From Macrotrachela quadricornifera (lineage: Eukaryota; Rotifera; Eurotatoria; Philodinida; Philodinidae), in the NCBI GenBank assembly GCA_022393335.1, contig JAJEKB010020889.1, positions 323,135-387,134 on the forward strand: 64,000 bases of DNA, read 5' to 3'. The notes beneath the pieces were generated by a model. It saw nothing but the letters and a program-made list of their open reading frames with translations. It ran no database searches and was not told where the DNA came from. Below, one piece after another: positions 23,589 to 34,800 of the stretch. The position numbers and the translations under genes were made by a program. The number at the start of each line of letters is the position of its first letter. The stretch's first letter is position 1.

Positions 23589-24520
23589 ATGAGCGACATA
23601 TACATTAGTGCAGTACGTATTGTGCTTCCATTTGAAATAGTTATTGGTGCGTTTGGCAACAGTGTTAATTTACTCATCTTCACTCGCAAAGCTCTGCACC
23701 ACCATTCATGCTCACAATATTTTATCGCAAACTCATTAAATAGTTTAGTGTTCGTCTTTTTTTCATTTGTCTTCACTGTATTATCAGATGGTTACGGAAT
23801 TTCGATTATTACATATTCATCTATCACTTGTAAAATAAATTACTGTTTTTTTTAAATATAATCTATAATATTTCATCCTATCTTCTAGTATTGGACAGTT
23901 TCGATCGATTTTGGTATTCGTCTCAATCACCTAGGCTTCGTTCGTGGGCTCATGTCAGAGTCGCATGGAAAATTATCGCTGTCATGTTTATTTTATTTAT
24001 AGCTATTTTTACATCCTTCATTATTGCATACGATCGAACGACTACGGTTCCTCCTCAATGTGTGCGTCTTAATCAAACGTTTAGCAGTGCTTGATCTCTC
24101 TTTCAACTATTCTTTTATGCTACTGCTTCACCATTGCTGAAGACCTTATTCGGTTTGTTAACTCTATGGAATATTCCAACTTAGAGACGACACATTCAAC
24201 CCATTATGAGTACTATTGGTTCAAATGGAAGAAGTAAACAGAGTTTGCACCGACGATCTAACAGTGCTCTTCTACGCATGTTAACCGTTCAAATGCTTGA
24301 CCATATTGTATGTATCATGATGATAATAATCAACGCGGTCTCGCAACCTACTTTATTAATGATTACTCTTCTTCGCATTTCTATGTTACCTTTCTATCTA
24401 TCGTATTGTACTTCATTTTATATTTATACATTGAGTGCACAACTTTATCGACAAGAAATCGCACCCACTACTATTCAAGCAAGATGGCTTGTTCGAAACA
24501 TGAGACAAGTTAACCATTGA
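23589..24520 (+). pseudogene. Rhodopsin-like GPCR pseudogene (peptide-receptor type)
   Basis: Transmembrane segment 1 with GxxGNSVNLLIF (the N of TM1), then TM2 (FIANSLNSLVFVFF), a TM3 end reading YLLVLDSFDRFW (the DRF/W in place of DRY), and later TM4-TM7 segments up to 24520 are visible in order, but in different frames. One base is missing in an eight-T run at 23846-23853, and stops interrupt at 24092 and at ~24182. The style matches the large FMRFamide/neuropeptide-receptor-like GPCR families of rotifers. No intron fits the breaks, so decay (or a sequencing error at the T run for the first one) is the simplest reading. Confidence 0.75.
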
Positions 24521-24814
24521 CATTAATAACTAGATGCTACATAAACTGATTGTAAGAGAAAATAGTTTCAAAATATAGATTGTTCGGTTATTAATAAATG
24601 GTGTTTCATAAGTTTCAGCCTTGTTCTTGTTTTTTTTCTACCTTTATCATACTTCATTGTGGACAGATATTGACTATAAATTCTTGAAGAGTAACATCTA
24701 AGCTAAGCAACAATAGAAAAAAGTATTCAATTCGTATAAGTTATACGAGAGAAACATATTGGTGAAAATTTTGAAAAAAATTTGATTAAATATATACTTT
24801 TAAGTTATCCCCGG
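24521..24814. other. Intergenic, no gene seen
   Basis: Short AT-rich spacer between the GPCR pseudogene and the large inverted-repeat element. Confidence 0.35.
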
Positions 24815-24949
24815 GAGTGTACCACTCACGCTCATAAGCGCTCAGATGAGCATGAGCGTCCATTACTCACATTCACGCTCACGCTTATATGAGCGCTCAT
24901 CAGTAGACCCCGGCAAGTTCAGCTCTAGTTCATATTTTATGAACTGTTC

Positions 24950-25240
24950 AAAGCACTCACGCTCACAAACTGAACTATTTAAACAGCTCTTTTTGAACTG
25001 AACTGAACTGAACTGCTTGAACAGCTCCTTTTGAACTAAACTGAACTTTTCGAACAGTTCTGTTCAAATGACCTGATCCGCTTGAATAGGTCCTTTTGAA
25101 CTGTTTGAAAAGTTCAGTTCATTTGAATAGAGCTGTTCAAAAAAGTTTAGTTCAGTTCAAAAGGAACTGTTCAAGCAGTTCAGTTCATTGGAACAGAGCT
25201 GTTCATTAGTTCATTTGAATGGTGTTCATGAACTTAAGCT
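24950..25240. repeat. Palindrome-rich GAACTGTTC array
   Basis: At least a dozen short GAACTG/CAGTTC words on alternating strands give a long imperfect self-complementary tract: the 24940-25080 half pairs with the 25085-25235 half (TTTGAACTGAACTGAAC against GTTCAGTTC). It lies inside the left end of the 3.1-kb element and has no counterpart at its right end. Confidence 0.65.
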
Positions 25241-25317
25241 GGTCGACTCCTACTCATGAGCGTGAGCAGTACGTACCTTAATCTATATAGGAGCAATCTC
25301 TATTATACTAGAGGGGC

Positions 25318-25613
25318 ACCCTTGGATCCTCACCTTCTATACTATGAGGTACCCCCGGGTCCTCAACTGCTATACTATAAGGGTACCCTTGGGTCTTCAA
25401 CTGCTATATTATAGCGGTACCCTTGGGTCCTCAACTGCTATACCATAGGGATATCCTTGGATCCTCATTTGCCATACTATGAGAGAACTCTTGGGTCCTC
25501 ATCTGCTATACTATAGGGATACCCTTGGGTCCTCATCTGCTATACTATGGATGTAACGTTGAGTCCTGAACTGCTGTACTATAGCGATATCCTTGGGTTC
25601 TCATCTACTGTGC
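25318..25613. repeat. 34-bp minisatellite, about 9 copies
   Basis: Tandem unit of 33-34 bp with the pattern ACCCTTGGGTCCTCA, then CTGCTATACTATA. Nine units can be counted, each with a few substitutions. An inverted copy of the array lies at 27535-27845. Confidence 0.85.
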
Positions 25614-26006
25614 AAGACAGAAATTAGAGCTCTATATATTATTGGCGAAAGTAGAACATCAACACACTACTTATCAACTATCATAAATTCGCATAATACA
25701 GTTTTTATTATAAAATATTCAGCGAAGAAGTAGCTAAAAAATTGACAATTCCTTATGTTGAAAATATTTTTTAAGCAAGTGGTCATTTCAGTATGAGCTT
25801 ATCGGAACGATAGATGAACATGAGCATACGAACATCAACAAGGAACGGATTTCTGTGCCCGTTTATCAGCAAAAATAATGACAGAGACGACAGAAGAAAT
25901 CCAAAGCCACAGCAAAGTAATCGCTCAAATTTGCGCTGGACATAAAAAAGTTCAAAAGACCCACTTTCACCAAGTCTTTTGTTTTACCTATGAAAGATTC
26001 AAAATC

Positions 26007-26277
26007 TTTAACACATTCAACGCGATGTAGCCCACCGGTGGGCTACACCACTTTCTAATAAAATATCATTACACGGAATTTTGGTTTTTGAAGACAAAAA
26101 GTACACAAATTCAAATAAGCTTTACGTTCCAGATTGTAGAACTTTTCACGCTGCATCTTTTGGTATAATTTGCTTTCTTAATAAAATATCTTTAAAGATT
26201 AAAATACGAGATGCAAAGCTCTGTCAGTCACTATGGATTCCACCGGTGGAATTTATCGTGTCGAATGTGTTAACTAA
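26007..26277. repeat. Nested inverted-repeat unit with CCACCGGTGG palindromes
   Basis: TTTAACACATTC at 26008 and GAATGTGTTAA near 26265 are inverted, and each arm ends inward in a perfect palindrome: TGTAGCCCACCGGTGGGCTACA-type 22 bp at 26026-26047 and 16 bp at 26237-26252, both centred on CCACCGGTGG. The core holds GTAGA(A/G)CTTTTCACGCTGCATC, the same word found in the arms of the MITE at 29784-30094. Confidence 0.65.
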
Positions 26278-27534
26278 GTCAACCTTTTAAAAATACGTTT
26301 CTTATAATGAAAAACAGAGAAAATAAATTGTGTTTCATTGATCATTACAAAGGAGGCTCCTCCATATCCAAATCATACGATCAAATCAACTAATAGAAAG
26401 ATCTCTTTGAGCAGATCGCACCCAGTCGGCCCAACCATCACAACAGTTATGCTATTGCCATCTGATTCTGTAGAGCACTCTAAAATGAAGATACCCTAGC
26501 CAGCCATAAAATGTTTAAGGGTATGTCTAGAACTTTTTACGGCCCTAGATTCGGCTATTATTTTTGGAACCGTTTTTTAGGTCCAAGGAAAACTCAATAA
26601 AACTTATTTTGATTTCGCATTTCGACCTAAAACCGTTTTCAATTCTATATTTTTGACTAGAACTTAACAAAGGTTGATCAAATGGTATGGAATAGCGGTT
26701 CCTTATGACATCTTCTACTTTTGAGAGACTAGCTCAGTTTCAGAAATTAATGGGATTAAAAACAAGTAACGCGTCGACTTATCCAGCTTCGCATAACTCA
26801 ATCCTGAAACGAGTCGAAACATAGAATAAGAATAAATTGTTGCCGATTTTCTGAAAAACACCAGAAACCTAACTCTTCACATTCATCTAATAAGAGAAGT
26901 ACCTGTCGAAAAATCAATACGATGTTGGTGTTTCTAACGTTCTCTAAGAATTTTTCATCTTCCAACTGCAAACTTTGCCAACCCTTCGACCTATTCAGTC
27001 AATTACTAGCAATTCTACTCCGACATTTTCCACAGACATCACAGCCATCTTTCCGCTGGCCGTATCTGCATCACTCTTATCATTTCTTCTATCTTACGCT
27101 TTCAGTTTAAATCTAATTTACCAACTTAAACATTCAGCCGCGATCTGTGCACTATCATCTACTTCACCGATTCGTACTATTAATACTCAACTATCTCACT
27201 TTCGCCATCAGACCTTCTTCTCTATTCATCTATCCTGACACCTCTCATGATCATCTTGGCCTCTCCTACAACCATACTCTTCTAACCTAAATCTATCCAC
27301 TATCATCTTTTCTTTCATTTCAATCGATTCTACTTAGATTTTTCACTCTCACTATCATAGTGTTCATTCCTTTGCCTGCCTCACGGACATTATACTTATC
27401 TCAGCATTAGCTTTCTCCAGCTTTATCCTTCCATCCAGAATTTGCCGATTATCATCATCCATTTTCTCCATACGGCTCTCTCTCTCAAACGCTTGAATGT
27501 TATTCTACAGGTCAACTATGAGCACCATTATAGT

Positions 27535-27845
27535 ACAGGACCTAGAGACCCACCGGTGCTACAATAGGATATCTGTTGCGGAGCGATAGATAGCCCATCG
27601 GTATAGAAGTTCAGGGCCCAAAGCTACCTCCAAAGGAAAATAGTTGAGGACCTAAGGCTATCCTTAGAGGATAGCAGTTGAAAATCCAAGAGTGTCCCTG
27701 TACTATAATGAATAAGGATCCAAGGGTACCCCTATAGTGTGGTGGATCAGGACCTAAAGGTACCCACATAGTATCGTACTTGAGGACCTAAGGATACTTC
27801 ATAGTATAGCAGATGAAGACTCAAGGGTGCCTCACTAGTATAGAG
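27535..27845. repeat. 34-bp minisatellite, inverted copy
   Basis: Units here read as the complement of those at 25318-25613 (TGAGGACCxAAGGxTACC, then CATAGTAT), about eight or nine copies and more diverged than the left array. Followed by TTAAGGTACGTAC and GAGCGCTCATAT, mirroring the left end. Confidence 0.75.
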
Positions 27846-27930
27846 ATCACCCCTATATAGATTAAGGTACGTACCGCTCACGCTCATGAGCGCTCATATA
27901 AGCGTGAACTGTACACCCCTACAAGGAAAG

Positions 27931-28844
27931 TTAACCTTCTATTTCTACTAACGTAAGATAGAAAAATCAAATATTATAGAACCCATGAATTACCCGATGG
28001 GCTAGGTTCGAGGCATTAAGTCCAACCAAATAATTCATGGTCCCGAAAAAACTTCTGATTGAGCTGAAACCCACTCATGGGTCTATAGAAAAAATCCGAC
28101 ACCTCTGCTCCGGATGGAGAAGTCAAAAATGAAAACGGCCGAAATTACCTCTAGAGGATAGTTTTAAATATCTGTGGTAAAAATTTCAGCCTAATCGAAC
28201 AAAATTAGAGAGTAGTTGTCTGTAGCAGAAGCAAGCGCTATGCGTGAAAAACCGATTTTGAGAAAAACTCAAAATAATTTTTAAAACTCGAAAGTTCGTG
28301 TTTTAGTGATTCTATGGAGAATCTATTGTGGAAACCTTATTTTACTTCGTATTGGAGAGTAAAATTTTCGCAATTTTTGGTATAACAGTTTCTCGTAAAA
28401 ATCAAATAAAAGATTAATGGCAGATCAGATTGAGCTCGTTCATGTGCAGATTGAAAGGACAATATGCAGTCTATCTTTAGAGCACATAAATGAAAAAAGG
28501 TTGTTTTTCACCTTATACCAAAAAAGAGGGCGGAGGGCCCTTAACAATATTTTCGTCAGTAGAAATTGACGAATTTAAAAAAGGTGCTTTGTTATTTCGA
28601 AAGCAAGTCGCTTCTTTTTTCCGTTCTTTTGCGCGTTCTGTCTTATATGCTCTTTTTTTCCTACTTGCAACCCCTGTTTTTTTTTTGTTATTCACGCTTT
28701 CATTCCTTTGTATTCCTACTTTATATAGGTACTCATGGATAAATTTTTTTCTTTTTGAAATAAATAAATTCTTACTTTACCATAGAACGTGAGCAGCCTG
28801 CCTACTTGCTTTGTTGTTATTAATTTCACTAGAACATTGCTGAT
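27931..28844. other. Upstream region of the plus-strand PARG/PBZ gene
   Basis: No gene called. A 100-codon frame at 28490-28792 is dominated by Phe/Leu from T-rich DNA and is judged chance. The stretch contains several 12-20-bp imperfect hairpins but no recognised promoter motif. Confidence 0.4.
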
Positions 28845-31800
28845 ATGGCGGCATCTTCCGAAAATATTTTACACAAGCCTAAGCGACAAGATATGCCTTC
28901 GACAACAGCAGACGATCATATGCTGAGTCAAGAATCAGTCAGCCATTGCAGACGATTTGAGGTCGGTAAATTACTATTTCTATGCTTTGCAAAAATTGTA
29001 GACTTTTTCCTGAGGTTTTTTCAATTTATGTGAAAGAATCAACGATCTAGAGAAGTTTAGCCTGAAAGATAAAGAATACTCGTCTGAAATTGTATGTTTT
29101 GATCGATAAAAGCATCGATGATCGATCAAGAGAATAAGTCGAGTTTACTGGTAATAAAGATTCTAACTCGAAGATTTAGACCTATGGGAAATATCTTATG
29201 GGTTCAACTATACATTCCATTGCTCTTTTATTCTAAACAACTAGGATCAATCAGACCAACTGACCTCGTCTGAAATTAAAGAAAAATCTGGGAATTTAAC
29301 ATCGAAATTCACATCCAGCAATCCATCATCGAGAAACAGTTTAAATACCTGTGAAGATTCTGAATCTGCTTCAAAGACCAAAGATGATCAACCAGTATAT
29401 GGTGATGACAATCATCTGATAAACTCCAAATCAGGTATAGTGGGTTTTTTGACTGCATGGTTCTGCAATGAAAATCGTCGTTTTGATTGATACTAACCAG
29501 TTTAGAATGGGATGAACAAAGATTAGCTCACTTATTTTGTTCATAAAGATTTTGATTCATACTTGGAGCATTCCAAAAATAATGAGAGTAACACTTTAAT
29601 ACCGTATAGCAAAGTTAAAGAAATATTCTTTCTACAGTCTGATAGAGAAAAGAATGCTCTAGTTTTGTACGCCATTTGATCATATCTCAACTTATATCAT
29701 AATAGTAAACTTTCGATAAAATCTGTTTCGTTAGAATATGTGCTGGTTGTATTAGGTCATAAAGAGTGTGGCACGTTTACCTCCATTTTATTATCACTTA
29801 ATACACTGCATTAAAAAAAAACATATATCACAAGATGCAGCGTAAAAAGCTCTACAATTTACAAAGATCAATTATAAAAAGATGAGATAGAAAAAAATCA
29901 AATTCGTCTCTTACCATACAAAACAATCTCGCTTTCGAAGCATCGAAATTTGCTAGCTCCAAATTTTGTTCGTTTTGAAAACAAGAAGTGTAGCTATAGA
30001 ATAAGCGGTCCTTTATATATAGTAGAGCTTTTTACACTGCATCTTGTGGCATATTTTGTTTTTTTAAAACAATGTATTAAGTGATGATAAAATGAAATAC
30101 AAAACTACCTCTTTTTTTTAATGCCATGTCCATTATAATTTAAATTCTACCAACTTATTTTCAACAAAAATAGTTCTTATCTTCTTTTTTATTATTATGA
30201 TACAAGGGGGAAAGAACGGAATCCGGATTCCAATGATCCTTTGGGATTCTCTAGGATTCCGAGGATTATTAAGGATTCTCTAGGATTCTTTAGGATTATG
30301 GGGATTCTCCAAGATTCCCAAAGATTCTAAAGAATTCCTCCTGCAGCCATAGGACTCCGTTGGATTCCCTATGAAATTGTTCGAAAATCATATGGTCACA
30401 TAGAGAGGCTCAAGTCGATTACTAATTTGATTCTGTTTGTAAGATCTGGTAGATTTAGTCTGAATCCTGATAGCATTAGTTGAACATATGGAAATTGAAA
30501 TGGTTGGTCAGTGTCTAGTCGGTCAGTTTTGTCAATCAATCACATTTCAGGATTATAAAACCATGCAATAAATTAGTTTTTCGTATTTCTATCAAGGTAA
30601 CGTGACAAATTAGAAGAGTGAGAGTGTGAGTGTGTATTTTATTAACGAATATTCATAGATCTGCATACTGTATTTCCAAGCTGTCTATGTGATCCCCTTT
30701 TTGAAATATTTGTGTTCGTGGAATGAACGAAAAAAAGTTACCAACTATAATGGGAGCAGAACTTAATTTAAGGAGAAATTTGATCAGAGAAGTACTGAGA
30801 TGCTCTAGGTGGTACTGTTATGAAACAATATGAGCTAGATGAAGAAGTGACATCAATAGTGTGAAAAACAAAGTATTGCAGATCTTTTGGGATTGTAATC
30901 AGTGTATAAAGTGCTGCTCATTCTATGGGTTAAGAAATTTGTGGGAAAAAGTTCAATGCGATCTAAGAAAGTTCACCGTTTTTATTCAAGAACTGCTTCG
31001 AGGAATTAATCCACGATGAGGAACGTAATATTCTGTGAATCCTTTTAGGATTAAGTTGAGCGAGGTCCAAAGGACCAGCGTGTTACCTGTTTAGAATTTT
31101 TTTCGGATGTATTGCTTATCTATGGGAACTAGGATGTGTGTGCTACTTCGCGAAAATATACCCTCTCTCTCTCTCTCTTTACTATCGGTTTTTCAAACCT
31201 AAGAGAGTTTTATGACAAGAAAAGTGCTGTCAATAGGTTACAGTTTTTTTTCCTACATATGCATCCAACACAACGAGACCTGAATAACTAGTATTCAGTT
31301 CAACAGGATATAGATTTTACTAACTCATAATCTATTGGTTTCCTAGCAACTTGCTCAGATTTAAAACTGGTCCGACCTTTTCAGACCGAACCAGCTGTTA
31401 GAATTCTTGATCGCATCGGTAAAAAACGAACGATCTAAGAACAAAGTTCAGCTCCCAAAAAAATCTAACTAGAAGCTCAAAATAAGTTAAAAATATCGTC
31501 TTTTATGATAAATGTCATCTTCTACTCTTTTTAATATCTATATTTGTGGATTTGGAGAATTGCAGAAACCTAGAAGTTAATATGACATTTACAAATGCAA
31601 GGAATCGTTTTTAAAACTCCGTGTTAAAGTCACGAAAATCAATAAAAACGAGCAAAATACATTATTTCAGTTTCTTTCCCTAAAATTTGATTAAAATACC
31701 AGTCGAACCGTTCTATGCTGGCTTTGTCGATCTGAGAGTCAGATCGAAACGGTTCGGTATCAGTCTGCCGGACCGCTTCCAAGTCTAAACTTGGTATGTT

Positions 31801-34800
31801 GATAAATTGCAGGTATATAATTTCTGTATATCTGTGTGTTCATAACAACGGAAGCTTCCAACTAATTGGCTTTTTTCAGACAATAATTGGTTCGATATCT
31901 AGATATGTATGAAATAGGTTGTTCTCATGTACAGACTTCAACAGACCTAATTTTTTCAGATCGGACCGGTCGGTTGAAATTCTTAATCGAATTGGTAAAA
32001 TCGACCAGTTTAACTATAAAATTCCGCTCATGAAAAATTAGCAAGTCAAAATAAGCTAAAATTATCGTTTTTTACAGCAGATGCCATATTTTAGTTTTTT
32101 TAATGTCTGTATTTGCGTATTTACACAGTTGGAAAAGGCCAATAATTGATATAATCTCTAAAATTTAACAAAAATAGAGGTCAGACTGGTCTGCACCTTT
32201 CTTTGCTGGTCTGAAAGGTTAGATAAGACCGAGCCGGTTCCAAGTCTACTCATGTATTAATATAACAGAAGTTATTAGAAAGTCAACACATTATGGATTG
32301 ATTAGATATATACTCGATCGCACTGTACCGGTGACGACCTAATTTTTTACTACCACGGCACTGCTCTTGTTGTTATCAATGATCACAATGACGAAGCGGT
32401 GAAGTTGTACTATTGTTATGCTCAATCTGTATGATGTTAAGTGCGTTTTTGTATGATCCACTTGTCTTTTTGTTACATAAGATGATCCATTATCTAGAGG
32501 AACTCAAAGTAGAGACTAAGAAAAGATTATAAGATAGAACAAGAGTAAGAACATGTATATATGTAATATACATAATAGGATATCTTCACAAGAAAGATAC
32601 CATCTACATTCGGAAAACTGATTGATGAACGTACAATCATCTTAGAGTGATTTGATTCGAGACAGGTGATTGTTGGAAAAAGTATAAAGATTACATTAAA
32701 GTCGCGGTGGGGGCCAGACGGTCAAAAGAATGATCATATGACTTTCGAATAGTCTCATGACTTTTTTAAAGTTTTTTAATGAAAATTATAATATTTCGGA
32801 ATCCTGGAATCTTCTGTTAATTGTTGGACTTTTGGATTCCATTCGCTCCTAGGATTCTGTATGATTCTCTAGAATTCTCCAGGATTCCATTGCATTATTT
32901 TGGATTCCGGATACCAAGATTCCGCTCTTTACTCCTTGTTATGATATTAGTTGAAGTATGATCAAATAGCATACAAAACTAGAACATTCTTTTCTCTATC
33001 AGACTGTAGAAAGAATATTTCTTTAAGTTTGCTATAAGGTTTTAAAGTGTTACTCTCATTACTTTTGGAGTGCCCTAAGTATAATCGATGGACAAACACT
33101 AACGAACACTAATTAACTTCTTCAGAATGAAAATATAAATTTTTTTTGTGAATTGCAGAGCAGTCGAAAGAGTCTATACATTCCTCTGTATCATCATCGT
33201 TGAACGTTCAATGCCGAAAATGCCCCAATTGTGGCGCAACCAGCGAACCATATTGTACTTCAGATGCTCTAGACGAAAGAGCGCCAAATCTGCATGATGA
33301 TACTTTAAATGTATCTCAGTTCCAAACCTCAACTTCCAATGTCGTTAATCCTCCAACTCAGAAAGATTTTCATTCTAATCTGTATGCTTCACAAAATCTT
33401 CCCTCAACTGATCCATTGAAAAGACAATGCTCAGTACCAGAGTCACAGTCTGAGGACAAAAAACTATTTGTCTCAATAGATGATTCACGATTATCACATT
33501 CATTATCCATTGATGCAAATGCTTCTCAAATCCCTTATTTGAATTCAACATCACAAACGTCATTAAGTGCAAAATATATGAACGAAAAGTACAATCAGAC
33601 AGATCGAAAATCAAGAAAATCAATTATTTTATCGGTAATATCATTCTCATCTACGAACACTGACAACTTAACAACGGATGAAATAGGTAGGACATCATGT
33701 ATGACTAATCCTAACTGTAACAAATATGAGCTCTGTCATTTCAGACTCACCCAAATCGCTATCGTCTTCCTCACACATATTGCCAAGCTCCGATGTGGAT
33801 AAAGGAAAAGAAATATCTCATCAGTTTCCTGTTTCTATTCATTCCATTTGTGCAGAGTACAAAGAAAATGAGAGAGAGACAGAAATTAACCGCTCTCACA
33901 TTTCTCAACGAGTGCAATCTTATCCGCCTTTGTTATTGACTGATGATCAACAAATATCCCAAGCATCTTCAGCTCATTATCGGTCAGAAGAAAGTCGAGA
34001 TCGTCCTCATATGGCTTATGTACTGGATTTACCATCTAACGGTCGTACAAATAAAGAACTCGAGTCAATCATTCGTCGAATTTTAGAGGTGAACAGCCGT
34101 CTATACATAATCAATGTGAAGTATAATTCACAGTTCGATCTTGGTATCGTTTACTTCCAAAACAAGGAAGATAGAGATAGCTTAGTGAACCTCATTAAGC
34201 GAATTCCCATTGAACCTAACTCAGATCAAACAGTGTCATTGGTCGCTGAGTTTGAGTTAGTTTCCTACATAGTGGTGAAGGCAAAGGACGCCAAAAGTCT
34301 TCCGCGTTCTCAAGCCGTCCAACAACAATGGATGCAACTCTGTCCAAGCCATCATCTCTCTAAATGTAAACGATTATGTACGGGATTTCCAAATATCTTT
34401 CGAATAGTGGCCGCTAGAGTGGAAGACTGGATTCAACCTGTTTCAGCAGCAGAATTCATTGTTGAAGGACAGACGGCTACTGTTTATTTTCGAGCTGATT
34501 GTTGCTTTTTCAACGCTTTACCTCGAAATATCACCGTTACCGATTTGCGTTCGGCAATTGATGATCAACTTTCTCCGACGAAATCATCCAGAGAAAATCT
34601 TTACATTCAATTGAATGAACTAGATGGTAAAGCAGTCGTATTGACCTGTAACGAAGCTAGAAAATGGAAGTTATTCGATTCCGTAAAGCTCCGTGGACAA
34701 GTTTTAATCAAAAGAGACAAAATCACTTATCGTCTTCGATTACAATTCGTACCAACAACTACTTCGTTGTCTACTATCGAACAGTGCCAGATGTTTGCTG

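Larger units (their letters stand above)
24815..27930. mobile_element. ~3.1-kb element with inverted minisatellite ends
   Basis: The left end (24815-25615) and right end (27535-27930) are inverted relative to each other. Both have GAGCGCTCAT/ATGAGCGCTC palindromes, GAGCGTGAGC, GTACGTACCTTAATCTATAT, and then a 34-bp minisatellite. On the right these appear as the complement in reverse order. The interior (25616-27534) has no transposase that I can recognise; it contains a nested inverted-repeat unit (26007-26277) and a G-poor tract (26930-27490). It is probably a large non-autonomous or foldback element. Confidence 0.65.
29554..33086. mobile_element. 3.5-kb inverted-repeat element in intron 2 of the PARG/PBZ gene
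   Basis: The arms 29554-29702 and 32939-33086 are reverse complements over ~148 bp at about 88-90% by eye (shared words AATGAGAGTAACACTTTAA, TTCTTTCTACAGTCTGATAG, GAGAAAAGAATG). Inside them a second inverted pair, rich in GGATTC/GAATCC (30195-30370 and 32790-32938), continues the arms. The left arm is interrupted by ~490 bp that contains a MITE. No transposase recognised; the centre has diverged direct repeats. Confidence 0.75.

Noticed and set aside
28009..28024. GGTTCGA word as a tRNA T-arm
   Set aside because: No acceptor stem, D-arm or anticodon arm could be folded around it; no tRNA was found in the window by eye.
28490..28792. 100-codon plus-strand ORF upstream of the giant gene
   Set aside because: Phe/Leu-rich product of T-rich DNA, no recognised motif, and it lies in the presumed promoter of a well-supported gene.
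33200..33802. Separate 200-residue gene upstream of the long PARG/PBZ frame
   Set aside because: It begins at a TTG and is bounded by good splice sites; phases match exons on both sides, so it is exon 3 of the giant gene.
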